In this document: positions 51,992 to 60,075 of the stretch, in pieces
How positions within the stretch are numbered: position 1 is the first letter of the stretch
Layout of the letters: each line of letters starts with the position of its first letter
Assembly: GCA_001898165.1 (NCBI GenBank)
Contig: MKTD01000035.1
Span: forward strand, 1 to 64,000
Source: Bacteroidia bacterium 43-41
Lineage (GTDB): Bacteria; Bacteroidota; Bacteroidia; Bacteroidales; Dysgonomonadaceae
DNA length: 64,000 nt
Direction of reading: 5' to 3'
The notes under the pieces: model-generated
What the model was told of the DNA's origin: nothing
The model's database searches: none
The model's input: the letters and a program-made list of their open reading frames with translations, nothing else
Program-made: the position numbers and the translations under genes

Positions 51992-52469
51992 TATAAAAAA
52001 CTTGTTAGAAAGGTTCTACGGGGGAAATACTTCGTTGGAAGAAGAGAAAATACTTGCTGATTTTCTCCTTCGCCAAGATGTTCCCGATGAGTTCTTATCC
52101 GATAAAAAACTATTTTGCGCCTTGAATGCCCATCCGGTTGAAATCCCGGACGAATCAACCAAAGCCATAGAATCGCTTATCGACTCGTTTAAAGAGGTAC
52201 AACCATCGGATAAAAAAACAATATATTGGGTTATTGGCATTGCAGCATCGTTAGCGCTTATTTTTGGAGTAAGGCAATTTCAGAAAAGTCAACAGCCGGA
52301 ACCACCACTTTTTACCGATACTTACAAGAATCCCGACGATGCATACCGGGCAACCGTAAATGCCTTACAACTCTTTTCGGAAAATTTTTCCAAGGGAACC
52401 GAATCGGTTGAAAAAGCAAACATGCACCTGGGAAAAGCACAAAAAATAATCAATCAATCACTTAAATAA
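51978..52469 (+). CDS. Probable anti-sigma factor, single-pass membrane protein
   Basis: A 163-residue protein. The first 75 residues are soluble and helical ('NDIKNLLERFYGGNTSLEEE' is like the start of many Bacteroidetes FecR-less anti-sigma proteins), one transmembrane helix lies at about residues 78-95 ('YWVIGIAASLALIFGV'), and the rest is periplasmic. Position right after the sigma gene and this topology suggest that it holds the sigma factor at the membrane. No zinc-binding His-x3-Cys-x2-Cys motif is present. Confidence 0.65.
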   Translation: MNTNDIKNLLERFYGGNTSLEEEKILADFLLRQDVPDEFLSDKKLFCALNAHPVEIPDESTKAIESLIDSFKEVQPSDKKTIYWVIGIAASLALIFGVRQFQKSQQPEPPLFTDTYKNPDDAYRATVNALQLFSENFSKGTESVEKANMHLGKAQKIINQSLK

Positions 52470-52480
52470 GGTATAAACAG

Positions 52481-52957
52481 ATGAAAAAAACAATCTTATC
52501 CATACTGTTACTGGCAAGCTTCACGTTCACCTTTGCACAAAAAAACCCGTTTGAACAATTTTCCGATATGGACGGTGTGACCTCGGTTTATATTTCAAAA
52601 ACGATGTTGTCTTTGATTCCCAAAAATTCAAAGATGGATTACGGCGGTGTAAAGGTAGGAGGTTTCTTGAATAAATTAACATCGATCCTTATCCTCACAT
52701 CCGAAGATAAAAAAATTGCACCTCAAATGCTTTCCATGGCCAACGAGCGCGTAAAAGGACGGGATTACGAACTGCTGATGCGCGTGAAATCGGACGACAA
52801 CGACAACATCAATTTTTTCATGAAAGGTAAGCCCGAAGATATCCGCGAACTGATTATGATTGTTGCCGGCAACGACGGTGAAAATGTAGTGATGCAGTTT
52901 TTGGGAAATTTCACACTCCAGGATATACAACAAATGACGGAAGGATTCAATAAGTAA
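52481..52957 (+). CDS. DUF4252 protein, downstream copy in the ECF sigma operon
   Basis: A 158-residue protein with signal peptide (hydrophobic 4-18, 'FTFAQ'). 'GVTSVYISKTMLSLIPK' and 'GGVKVGGFLNKLTSILIL' and the C-terminal 'FTLQDIQQMTEGF' are typical of DUF4252. It is longer-conserved than the first copy in this operon. Localised to the periplasm or cell surface; function unknown. The operon appears to end here, since a new promoter follows at 52984. Confidence 0.82.
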   Translation: MKKTILSILLLASFTFTFAQKNPFEQFSDMDGVTSVYISKTMLSLIPKNSKMDYGGVKVGGFLNKLTSILILTSEDKKIAPQMLSMANERVKGRDYELLMRVKSDDNDNINFFMKGKPEDIRELIMIVAGNDGENVVMQFLGNFTLQDIQQMTEGFNK

Positions 52958-52983
52958 TTCGTGCGGATTTTTCTTTTTTTGTG

Positions 52984-52991
52984 TATATTTG
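52984..52991 (+). promoter_or_regulatory. -7 box (TATATTTG) of the subtilase gene
   Basis: TATATTTG fits TAnnTTTG, 25 bases before ATG 53017. Confidence 0.5.
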
Positions 52992-53016
52992 CCATTCCAT
53001 CATTTATTGAGATAGA

Positions 53017-54657
53017 ATGAAATTACCCGGCATCGCCCTTTTCTTGTTTTTCAGCGTCGCTTTGTCTGCTCAAAACACGCAGTTGCAATATAAATTCAGG
53101 GTTTACCTGAAAGACAAGGGAAACAGGGCATTTTCGGTTTCCGAGCCTGAGAAATTTCTTACCCCGGAAGCCATTGAGCGCAAAAAACAGCAGCAAGTAA
53201 AAATAGATCAATCCGATTTTCCTATTTCACCCGACTACTTCAATCAACTGAAAAATGCGGGAGGAAAACCGATTTCACACAGCAAATGGTTTAAAACCAT
53301 TGTGATTCAGTTGAGAGACAGTTCTCAGATCGAGGATATTTTACGGTTGCCGTTTGTGGATTCTGCCAAGTACGTTTGGCGCGGTATTGAACGGAATTAC
53401 CGTAACCCTGTCCGCCCCCGCCTCGGATTGCCCGATTGCCCGGAAGAAAACAAGGCGGAAAACCATTTCGGGCTTACCGAAGAACAATTTGCGCTACATA
53501 ATGCCCGGAACATGTCGTTGAGCGGATTCACCGGAAAAGGTATAAATGTCGCCGTTATTGACGCAGGATTCACCAACGTCGATGTCATCCCGCAATTCGG
53601 GGAAATGAACATTGCAGGTTTCAAAAACTTTGTTCCTGAAGGTGAGATTTTCGCATCGAGCGACCACGGCACCAAAGTCTTCTCGACCATGGCGGTAAAC
53701 TTACCCGAAGTAATGGTGGGCTCAGCTCCGTCTGCAATGTATTATCTGCTTCGTTCCGAAGATGTTACAAGCGAATTTCCCGTGGAAGAAGATTATTGGA
53801 CCCGGGCCGTCGAATATGCCGACAGCATCGGGATTGACTTGATAAATACTTCGCTGGGATACACCACCTTCGACGATAAAAGCCTGAATTACAAATACGA
53901 AAATTTAGATGGAAAAACATCCTTTATGACCCTCGCTGCCGATAAAGCCTACGAGAAAGGAATGATCCTGGTGGCAAGCGCAGGGAACGAAGGGAATAAG
54001 CCGTGGCAAAAAATATCAACTCCTGCCGATGCAAAAAATGCCCTGACGGTGGGTGCAATTGGGACGGACAGTGTTATCGCGTCGTTCAGCTCAAAAGGTT
54101 TTACTGCCGATAATCGCCTGAAACCCGATATTGTTTCCGTAGGGAGGGGTACCGTAACAATAGGCTATAACGGATTATTCGATTTTACGAACGGGACATC
54201 GCTCTCGTCACCCTTTGTGGCCGGGCTTGTGGCTTCGTTGTGGTCGATAAATCCCGAAATGCACCGGGCAGAAGTTTTGGATATCGTTCGACAGTCGTCC
54301 GACCGCTATAATCACCCTGATTCTGTTTATGGATACGGCATCCCCGATTTTGGGAAGGCGATGAAAACCGTTTTGGGCAAACTGGAAAACAACGAAAAAT
54401 CGGTTTCCGAAAAATATTTTTCCATATCGCGTCCCGCAAAAAACAGTTTCGAAATAACAATTACCGAACCCGATTTTTCATTCGACGCATATCAGGTAAA
54501 TTTGTTGGACGAATCGGGAAATTTGATTTCAACGCATGAATTCGAAAATGAACGGCTTACTGTTCCTATTACGAAGGAAGTAGAGGAAGCGAACCGGTTC
54601 GTACATTTCGTTTTCAAATCGCCTTATACACAGAAAACCGTCCGATTTAAATTGTAA
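53017..54657 (+). CDS. Secreted S8 (subtilisin-like) serine protease
   Basis: A 546-residue protein with a signal peptide (hydrophobic 4-18, 'ALSAQ'). An N-terminal region of about 150 residues may be a propeptide. The catalytic triad is Asp182 ('VAVIDAGF'), His217 ('SDHGTKV') and Ser395 ('GTSLSSPFVAG'), with the oxyanion Asn in 'ASAGNEGN'. The C-terminal 80 residues form a beta-rich domain that does not clearly match the type IX secretion signal. It is expected to degrade proteins outside the cytoplasm, supplying peptides to a proteolytic lifestyle. xseA starts nine bases later. Confidence 0.93.
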   Translation: MKLPGIALFLFFSVALSAQNTQLQYKFRVYLKDKGNRAFSVSEPEKFLTPEAIERKKQQQVKIDQSDFPISPDYFNQLKNAGGKPISHSKWFKTIVIQLRDSSQIEDILRLPFVDSAKYVWRGIERNYRNPVRPRLGLPDCPEENKAENHFGLTEEQFALHNARNMSLSGFTGKGINVAVIDAGFTNVDVIPQFGEMNIAGFKNFVPEGEIFASSDHGTKVFSTMAVNLPEVMVGSAPSAMYYLLRSEDVTSEFPVEEDYWTRAVEYADSIGIDLINTSLGYTTFDDKSLNYKYENLDGKTSFMTLAADKAYEKGMILVASAGNEGNKPWQKISTPADAKNALTVGAIGTDSVIASFSSKGFTADNRLKPDIVSVGRGTVTIGYNGLFDFTNGTSLSSPFVAGLVASLWSINPEMHRAEVLDIVRQSSDRYNHPDSVYGYGIPDFGKAMKTVLGKLENNEKSVSEKYFSISRPAKNSFEITITEPDFSFDAYQVNLLDESGNLISTHEFENERLTVPITKEVEEANRFVHFVFKSPYTQKTVRFKL

Positions 54658-54665
54658 ATAGCTAT

Positions 54666-55925
54666 ATGGCCGAAATTTCACTTACGTTATCGGAGCTCAA
54701 CGGCCAGGTGCGCGACGCTATCCGCGACCACCTGCCCGATGTCTGTTGGGTACGTGCCGAGACAAGCGATGTGCGCCGTAACCGAAACGGACATTGCTAT
54801 TTAGAGTTTATCGAAAAAGATGCCAGGGGGCAAAACATTGTTGCGCGTGCGCGCGGAGTGATTTGGAATAATGTGTTCGAGATGCTTTCGTCGTATTTCG
54901 AAACGGAAACAGGACAGCAATTTGCATCGGGATTAAGTGTTTTAGTACGGGTGTCGGTAGATTTTCACGAACTTTACGGCTATTCGCTTTCGGTGGTCGA
55001 TATAGATCCTTCATATACCATCGGCGAAATTGCCCGAAACCGGCAACTCGTCCTCAAACAGTTGGAGGAAGAAGGTGTTCTAACACTGAACAAAGAGCTT
55101 ACGTTTCCCGAACTTGCTAACCGGATTGCCGTAATTTCATCGCCCACAGCTGCCGGATACGAGGATTTTTGCGATCAACTGACAAAAAATCCGTACGGAT
55201 TTGTGTTTTACACCAAGCTGTTCCCGGCAATCATGCAAGGCGAGCGGAGCGAATCATCAGTCATTTCTGCCCTGGAAAAAATTTACGGGTACAAAGAGCA
55301 TTTCGATGCCGTTGCCATTATTCGCGGCGGTGGTTCATCATCCGATTTAAGCTGTTTCGACTCTTACTTACTGGCAACAAACTGTGCACAGTTCCCACTT
55401 CCTGTCATCAGCGGAATCGGTCACGAACGAGATGTCACCGTGGTTGACATGGTTGCCCACACCCGGGCAAAAACTCCGACAGCAGTGGCCGAATTCCTGA
55501 TCTCACACGCTTCCCAAACCGCGGCAGACCTGATGGATTTACAACAACGTTTGGTAGAGGAGAGTGAGCTCATCCTGCAAACGGCACAAAATCAGTTGAA
55601 TGAATTATCACGGCGGATGATTCACTCATCCAATATTTTTATTCGGGAGGAACTTTCCGGGATACAGCAATTGTCGGTTATCCTCAAGCACCAGGCCAAC
55701 CGATTACTGCAGGTCGAGAGTCATTTTGTATCCGAAAAAAGCCAGTACATCCGTATGGTTTCGCCCGAAAACATCCTGAAACGAGGATATACATTGACAT
55801 TGAAAAACGGAAAAATCATCAAATCGGCAAAAGAGTTGCTGGAGGATGATGTTATCGAAACTCTGTTTACAGATGGGAGCACTTTATCGGAAGTCAAAAA
55901 AATAAATAGAAAAACAGGTATATGA
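54666..55925 (+). CDS. xseA: Exodeoxyribonuclease VII, large subunit
   Basis: A 419-residue nuclease subunit. N-terminal OB fold ('TLSELNGQVRDAIRDHLPDV' start), conserved 'AVISSPTAAGYEDF' and 'IRGGGSSSDLSCFD', then 'IGHERDVTVVDMVAHTRAKTPTAVAEFL', the core of the XseA domain, and a C-terminal coiled coil binding XseB. It degrades single-stranded DNA into short acid-soluble oligonucleotides. The stop overlaps xseB (ATGA). Confidence 0.95.
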   Translation: MAEISLTLSELNGQVRDAIRDHLPDVCWVRAETSDVRRNRNGHCYLEFIEKDARGQNIVARARGVIWNNVFEMLSSYFETETGQQFASGLSVLVRVSVDFHELYGYSLSVVDIDPSYTIGEIARNRQLVLKQLEEEGVLTLNKELTFPELANRIAVISSPTAAGYEDFCDQLTKNPYGFVFYTKLFPAIMQGERSESSVISALEKIYGYKEHFDAVAIIRGGGSSSDLSCFDSYLLATNCAQFPLPVISGIGHERDVTVVDMVAHTRAKTPTAVAEFLISHASQTAADLMDLQQRLVEESELILQTAQNQLNELSRRMIHSSNIFIREELSGIQQLSVILKHQANRLLQVESHFVSEKSQYIRMVSPENILKRGYTLTLKNGKIIKSAKELLEDDVIETLFTDGSTLSEVKKINRKTGI

Positions 55926-56113
55926 AAGCACTTACTTACTCGCAAGCTAAACAGGAACTCGAAAAAATTGTTTCGGCAATAGAATCGGGTGAGCTGGATG
56001 TAGATGCGTTGACTGAAAAAGTAAAACGCGCATCGGAGTTGATTGCATTCTGCAAAGAAAAACTCACGAAAACCGATGAGGAACTGCAGAGAATTCTAGA
56101 GAACTTATCGTAA
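55922..56113 (+). CDS. xseB: Exodeoxyribonuclease VII, small subunit
   Basis: A 63-residue helical protein of normal XseB size. 'YSQAKQELEKIVSAIESGELDVDALTEKVKRASEL' is the family pattern, of which the first helix and the 'E-x-G-E-L' turn are most conserved. Several copies wrap the coiled coil of XseA. Translation is coupled to xseA. Confidence 0.93.
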   Translation: MKALTYSQAKQELEKIVSAIESGELDVDALTEKVKRASELIAFCKEKLTKTDEELQRILENLS

Positions 56114-56166
56114 AGTTATTCGATGCTCCTCGTCAGCACAACCAATAGTACAAACAAAATGAGCAA

Positions 56167-56856
56167 ATGAGCAAATTACAACATTTCAGTGTAGTTATCG
56201 TTGCCGGCGGCAAAGGATTGAGAGCCGGCGGAGAAATCCCGAAACAGTTTCAGCCCATTGGCGAAAAGCCTATGTTGATGCGTACGATAGAGGCCTTTTA
56301 CAACTTTGACGACCAAATGCGGATTGTAATTGTGCTGCCCGAAGAATTTCGCCATCTCTGGAACGAGCTTTGCGAAAAACACAATTTCAGGTTATCGCAC
56401 ACCATTGTTAGCGGCGGCGAGACACGTTTCCACTCCGTGAAAAACGGATTATCGGAAATTTCGGAAGACGAGATTGTAGGTATTCACGATGCTGCGCGAC
56501 CGTTCGTATCAAAGGAGGTGATCGGGCGGTGCTACCGTGAAGCTTTCGATTTCCGTTGCGGAATCATTCCGGTTATCGAAGAGAGAAACAGTGTACGCAT
56601 CCTCACTGCATACGAAAACAAAGCTTTTGATCGTGAAAGAATCCGCGTAGTGCAAACCCCGCAGGTCTTTCCGGCCGGTCTGCTTAAAAATGCGTACGAA
56701 ACACCCTACCGGGAAGAATTTACCGACGACGCTTCGGTGGCCGAAGACGATGGGATTCAGATAAAACTGGTGGAAGGCGATGAAAAAAATATAAAGATCA
56801 CTACACCTCTCGATTTGAGATTTGCAGAGTTTTTGTATCGGGATAACCTCATTTGA
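56167..56856 (+). CDS. ispD: 2-C-methyl-D-erythritol 4-phosphate cytidylyltransferase
   Basis: A 229-residue enzyme of the MEP isoprenoid pathway. 'VIVAGGKGLRAGGEIPKQF' holds the nucleotide-binding glycine-rich loop and the Lys; 'GIHDAARPFVS' and 'QTPQVFPAGLL' are further signatures. The family signature arginine position is replaced by the pattern 'GKGLRAGG', as in other Bacteroidetes. It follows xseB by 53 bases and may share its transcript. Confidence 0.93.
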   Translation: MSKLQHFSVVIVAGGKGLRAGGEIPKQFQPIGEKPMLMRTIEAFYNFDDQMRIVIVLPEEFRHLWNELCEKHNFRLSHTIVSGGETRFHSVKNGLSEISEDEIVGIHDAARPFVSKEVIGRCYREAFDFRCGIIPVIEERNSVRILTAYENKAFDRERIRVVQTPQVFPAGLLKNAYETPYREEFTDDASVAEDDGIQIKLVEGDEKNIKITTPLDLRFAEFLYRDNLI

Positions 56857-56964
56857 ATAACTTTTTGTAAACGATTAATTGATATTTAACCCCCATTTCG
56901 TGTTAAAAATACCCGTTTTTTGAAAAATTCTTTTCAAAATGCTATTTTATTTTGACTTTTTCTC

Positions 56965-56972
56965 TATCTTTG
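56965..56972 (+). promoter_or_regulatory. -7 box (TATCTTTG) of the Lrp-type gene
   Basis: TATCTTTG fits TAnnTTTG and lies 25 bases before ATG 56998. Confidence 0.5.
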
Positions 56973-56997
56973 ACCCATTATTTTAAAACGAATTCCC

Positions 56998-57471
56998 ATG
57001 GAAAAAATTGACAAACTAGACAGACAGATACTTGAAATTATTTCGCAAAACGCCCGCATCCCTTTCAGAGACGTAGCGGATCAATGTGGAGTTTCGCGCG
57101 CAGCCATTCATCAACGCGTTCAGCGTATGGTGGAAAACAATGTGATAACAGGATCGGGCTATCACGTCAATCCCAAAATACTTGGATATGCTGCAAGCGC
57201 TTATATCGGCGTAAAACTCGAAAAAGGATCGATGTATAAGAACGTGATTCCCGAGTTTGAAAAAATTCCCGAAGTAACCGAGTGTCATTTTACCACAGGA
57301 CCTTATACCCTCCTTATCAAGCTTTTTGCCAAGGATAATGAACACCTCATGGATTTGTTAAATAATAAAATTCAGGAAATCCCGGGCGTAGTGGCAACTG
57401 AAACCATGATTTCATTGAGCCAGAGCGTGAAAAGAGAAATTCCAATCATAAAAGAATCTCCCCGCGAATAA
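56998..57471 (+). CDS. Lrp/AsnC-family transcriptional regulator
   Basis: A 157-residue regulator. The N-terminal winged helix 'KLDRQILEIISQNARIPFRDVADQCGVSRAAIHQRVQRM' stretch and the C-terminal RAM/ACT-like effector domain ('GSMYKNVIPEFEKIPEVTEC', 'PYTLLIKLFAKD') are complete. Members sense amino acids; in this genome lysine or branched-chain amino acids are possible ligands but nothing here identifies one. It stands alone. Confidence 0.9.
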   Translation: MEKIDKLDRQILEIISQNARIPFRDVADQCGVSRAAIHQRVQRMVENNVITGSGYHVNPKILGYAASAYIGVKLEKGSMYKNVIPEFEKIPEVTECHFTTGPYTLLIKLFAKDNEHLMDLLNNKIQEIPGVVATETMISLSQSVKREIPIIKESPRE

Positions 57472-57802
57472 TTAAAAAACCGTTTTAACGATAATTGCCG
57501 AGCTATTTGATTCAAAACCTTTTATTTACCTCTTTCGTAAGAAACGAGCATGTAAACCATTTTCACCCAAGAACATGATTAAAGCGAGTTCCATACGATA
57601 CTTTTGAATTAATAATTCTAGCCGCATGAAAATTAAATAGTTCCTATAAAACAGTGTATAGGAAAATTCAAAACTACTTCCAGTAATATTAAATAAAGTT
57701 AAATTATCAGCTGTTTTTATTTGCAAATATGATTTATAATATAAACTGATTTATATTTGTATTGTGTTTTGATTATAAACAAATAAAAAACAAATCAAAG
57801 TT
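57472..57802. other. Intergenic stretch with promoter of the following gene
   Basis: 331 AT-rich bases. TATATTTG at 57752-57759 fits a -7 box for the membrane protein gene at 57803. TTCCTATA (57641-57648) and TATAGGAA (57657-57664) form an inverted repeat with an 8-base loop. I see no gene in it. Confidence 0.5.
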
Positions 57803-58390
57803 ATGGAAGACAAACAATTAAACGAAAAAGAGAGCCTGGAGCTTATCGCCCAAATGATCCGCAACACGCAAAAAAAAATGGAAAAAGGAAGCGGCATACC
57901 GTTTCTCATTTGGGGTTATGTTACCATTGCCGTTTCATTAACAGTGTGGTATTTGCTTGGTAAAACCGGTAATCCGAACTGGAATTTTCTCTGGTTTGCC
58001 ATTCCTGTCATCGGATTTCCCGTGATGTTACTCACCATGAGGAAGAAAACAGCGCTCCCCAAAACGTACATCGACAAAGTGATTAGCTATGTGTGGATTG
58101 TTGTGGGGGTTTCGGCACTTATCCCTTCGATGGCGGCAGCCGTTATACACGATTTTCCGGTACTGTTCCTGGTGGTTCTGCTCATCAGTATCGGCACGGC
58201 AATTACGGGATTTGTCATTAAGTTTTTGCCGCTTGTTATCTCCGGTTTCATGGGAATGCTTCTGTCGATTTTGTGCCTGACTTTACGGGCGTCGCTCGAT
58301 TCAATTCTTGTTTTTGCAGCCCTTTTCTTGCTTGTGCAGGTTATTCCGGGACATATTCTGAACTATAAAAGCCGGAGAAGCCATGTTTAA
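57803..58390 (+). CDS. Membrane protein of unknown function paired with a regulator
   Basis: A 195-residue protein. The first 40 residues are soluble ('EKESLELIAQMIRNTQKKME'), followed by about five transmembrane segments between residues 40 and 185 and a short basic tail. The 3' end overlaps the winged-helix regulator gene by 8 bases. Such membrane-protein/regulator pairs are common in Bacteroidetes. No function is recognised. Confidence 0.78.
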   Translation: MEDKQLNEKESLELIAQMIRNTQKKMEKGSGIPFLIWGYVTIAVSLTVWYLLGKTGNPNWNFLWFAIPVIGFPVMLLTMRKKTALPKTYIDKVISYVWIVVGVSALIPSMAAAVIHDFPVLFLVVLLISIGTAITGFVIKFLPLVISGFMGMLLSILCLTLRASLDSILVFAALFLLVQVIPGHILNYKSRRSHV

Positions 58391-58667
58391 GGAACTCGAC
58401 CCGCTACTCCATTCCGAGCTCCGACTGGCAATTATGTCGATTCTTTTATCGGTGGAAGAAGCTGATTTTGTTTACTTGAAAGAGCAGACAAAAGCGACAT
58501 CCGGCAACCTGAGCGTGCAAATCGACAAACTGAATGAAGCAGGATACATTAAAGTGGAAAGGGGATTTCAAGGGAAACGCACCCGTACCGTTTGTAAAAT
58601 CACGCCGGTTGGAGTGAAAGCTTTTGAAGATTATGTGGAATCGCTAAAAGGATATTTGAATTTGTAA
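58383..58667 (+). CDS. Small winged-helix transcriptional regulator
   Basis: A 94-residue protein that is almost entirely a winged-helix domain of the HTH_27 type ('LRLAIMSILLSVEEADFVYLKEQTKATSGNLSVQIDKLNEAGYIKVERGF' region with recognition helix about residues 35-50). It probably controls its own operon. Such regulators usually precede a third, larger gene; here only a nine-codon frame (ATG 58686) is found after it. Confidence 0.85.
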   Translation: MFKELDPLLHSELRLAIMSILLSVEEADFVYLKEQTKATSGNLSVQIDKLNEAGYIKVERGFQGKRTRTVCKITPVGVKAFEDYVESLKGYLNL

Positions 58668-59026
58668 ATTATTAAAAACAAAAAAATGAAGACGGAAAAC
58701 ACAACAGCTCATTGAAATACAATGCGAGGAGTTAGCTCTACCAAAATTTCCCGCTTTTTCCTTTGCCAACTAAAAAACATTCAGGATGATCCTATTTTAT
58801 GACCGGCATTGTCCAATCAGACAATGCCGGTATAGGGCTATTTTATATAACCAATGAGGCGTCGATTGTACCGGTTCCGTACAGGATCACAATTTGTGAT
58901 CTTAAAGAATCATACTTCGGCTATTTTATTGAAAAAAAATACATTTTAATTGGAAAAACGACTGTAAAGTTGGATACTATGAAAAATCATAGTAAATTTA
59001 CAGGGTAATTGAAAGCAGACAAGGAT
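58668..59026. other. Stretch with two hairpins and no convincing gene
   Basis: An ATG at 58686 opens only nine codons. ACCGGCATTGTC (58802-58813) and GACAATGCCGGT (58820-58831) form a perfect 12-bp stem with loop CAATCA. Further on, CTGTAAA (58962-58968) pairs with TTTACAG (58997-59003) outside ACTATGA (58976-58982) / TCATAGT (58987-58993) with loop AAAA. A 69-codon frame across this region (58799-59008) begins in the first hairpin and looks non-coding. Confidence 0.55.
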
Positions 59027-59191
59027 ATGAAACTGACAAAGGAAGAAAAGGAACTGATCGAAGTGATCAGGAACTACAGAAAATCAAGAATTTTCTTCAA
59101 CTGGACGTATGAATTCTACATCAGAGAGATCTTTGATAATCTGCTTTCAAAAGATTACGATCCCGGTGAGGACAAAGAAAGAGAAGAGTAA
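59027..59191 (+). CDS. Small charged protein, unknown function
   Basis: A 54-residue cytoplasmic protein counted from ATG 59027 (aaggat just upstream may serve the ribosome); a TTG start at 59009 would add six residues. The sequence is rich in Lys/Glu with 'EKELIEVIRNYRKSR' and 'DNLLSKDYDPGE'. It lies 64 bases before the DUF5053 gene and is commonly seen beside it in Bacteroidetes. No function is recognised. Confidence 0.6.
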   Translation: MKLTKEEKELIEVIRNYRKSRIFFNWTYEFYIREIFDNLLSKDYDPGEDKEREE

Positions 59192-59254
59192 CCGGAGAAA
59201 AGCGCCGCCAAGACGGTAGCGCTTCAAAACATTAACTATTTAAAACGAACGTGT

Positions 59255-59500
59255 ATGAAAACAATGACTGCAGAAAAAGTATCCACCAAGGAACAGTTGA
59301 AAGATATCGCCCTGGATGTAACCTGGGCAAAGATAGCACAGAAGTATTTTGGTAAATCCTCCTCCTGGATTTACAATAAGATCAATGAAGTGGACGGTAA
59401 TGGCGGCAAAGGCGGTTTTACCGAAGATGAAAAGCAACAATTTAAAGGGGCGCTGTATGATCTCGCCGAACGTATCCGCCGGACCGCAGATGATTTTTAA
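59255..59500 (+). CDS. DUF5053 protein
   Basis: An 81-residue protein. 'LKDIALDVTWAKIAQKYFGKSSSWIYNKINEVDGNGG' and 'FTEDEKQQFKGALYDLAERI' are the pattern of DUF5053, small Bacteroidetes proteins with a helix-turn-helix-like centre ('WAKIAQKYFGKSSSWIYNKI'), so DNA binding is possible. An internal ATG at 59264 is an alternative start. A terminator follows directly. Confidence 0.78.
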   Translation: MKTMTAEKVSTKEQLKDIALDVTWAKIAQKYFGKSSSWIYNKINEVDGNGGKGGFTEDEKQQFKGALYDLAERIRRTADDF

Positions 59501-59510
59501 TTACACCTTT

Positions 59511-59539
59511 CCCACGCTTGAGCCGGCGTGGGATTTTTT
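59511..59539 (+). terminator. Intrinsic terminator after the DUF5053 gene
   Basis: CCCACGC (59511-59517) pairs with GCGTGGG (59526-59532) and runs into ATTTTTT. Good stem and T run. Confidence 0.8.
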
Positions 59540-59763
59540 GTCCTTATGCAAACTGCCCTTTCATTAAGTCTTGGCGGAGTGTACGATAATATCGGTAATA
59601 GGGAGTTTCGGGGTTGTTGAAAATTCGACATTTTTTTTACGCCTCCAAAAAATTACATTCCAGAAGCGTAAAAAAGTATGCCTGACTGTTGTCCCGTACC
59701 CGTCCCGGCATTTCTTTGCGACTATTCGCAAATACTTTGCTGTTGCAGTTTTGGACTTTTTTG

Positions 59764-59837
59764 TCGGGATGAGGTGACTCGAACACCCGACCTCCACGTC
59801 CCGAACGTGGCGCGCTAGCCAACTGTGCTACATCCCG
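59764..59837 (-). tRNA. tRNA-Pro (anticodon CGG)
   Basis: On the minus strand the 7-bp acceptor CGGGATG/CATCCCG, D arm, anticodon stem CCACG/CGTGG with loop TTCGGGA (anticodon CGG), and T arm with TTCGAGT are all formed in 74 bases. CCA is not encoded. Confidence 0.95.
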
Positions 59838-59852
59838 ATTATTTTGTGGATG

Positions 59853-59860
59853 CAAAGGTA
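59853..59860 (-). promoter_or_regulatory. -7 box (TACCTTTG) of tRNA-Pro
   Basis: On the minus strand TACCTTTG fits TAnnTTTG, about 15 bases before the tRNA 5' end at 59837. Confidence 0.5.
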
Positions 59861-59934
59861 CAATATTTTTTGTTCGTTCGGAACAAAATCGAAAAAAACT
59901 CGTGCTAAACAGGTAAATCAATCGAAAAAACTGT

Positions 59935-59942
59935 TACATTTG
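59935..59942 (+). promoter_or_regulatory. -7 box (TACATTTG) of tRNA-Gly
   Basis: TACATTTG fits TAnnTTTG, 11 bases before the tRNA 5' end at 59954. Confidence 0.5.
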
Positions 59943-59953
59943 CAAAACTATTT

Positions 59954-60026
59954 GCGGCAATAGCTCAGTCGGTAGAGCATTAGCTTCCCAAGCTGAGGGT
60001 CGCAAGTTCGAATCTCGTTTGCCGCT
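59954..60026 (+). tRNA. tRNA-Gly (anticodon CCC)
   Basis: Acceptor GCGGCAA/TTGCCGC, D stem GCTC/GAGC, anticodon stem TTAGC/GCTGA with loop TTCCCAA (anticodon CCC) and T loop TTCGAAT in 73 bases. The T stem GCAAG/CTCGT contains one A-C mismatch and a G-T end pair. CCA is not encoded. Mobile DNA begins within about 550 bases of its 3' end. Confidence 0.93.
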
Positions 60027-60037
60027 CATTCAAAATC

Positions 60038-60075
60038 AAGCACTTACAGGGTCATTCCGGTAAGTGCTTTTCTTT
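60038..60075 (+). terminator. Terminator after tRNA-Gly
   Basis: AAGCACTTAC (60038-60047) pairs with GTAAGTGCTT (60060-60069), followed by TTCTTTTT. GTCGAGC occurs twice just beyond (60079-60085 and 60090-60096). Confidence 0.8.

Noticed and set aside
58799-59008. 69-codon open frame on the plus strand
   Set aside because: It begins inside a perfect 12-bp inverted repeat, lacks a ribosome-binding site, and crosses a second hairpin; composition looks non-coding.
59571-59777. 68-codon frame between the DUF5053 terminator and tRNA-Pro
   Set aside because: It overlaps the 3' end of the tRNA-Pro gene on the other strand and resembles no protein.
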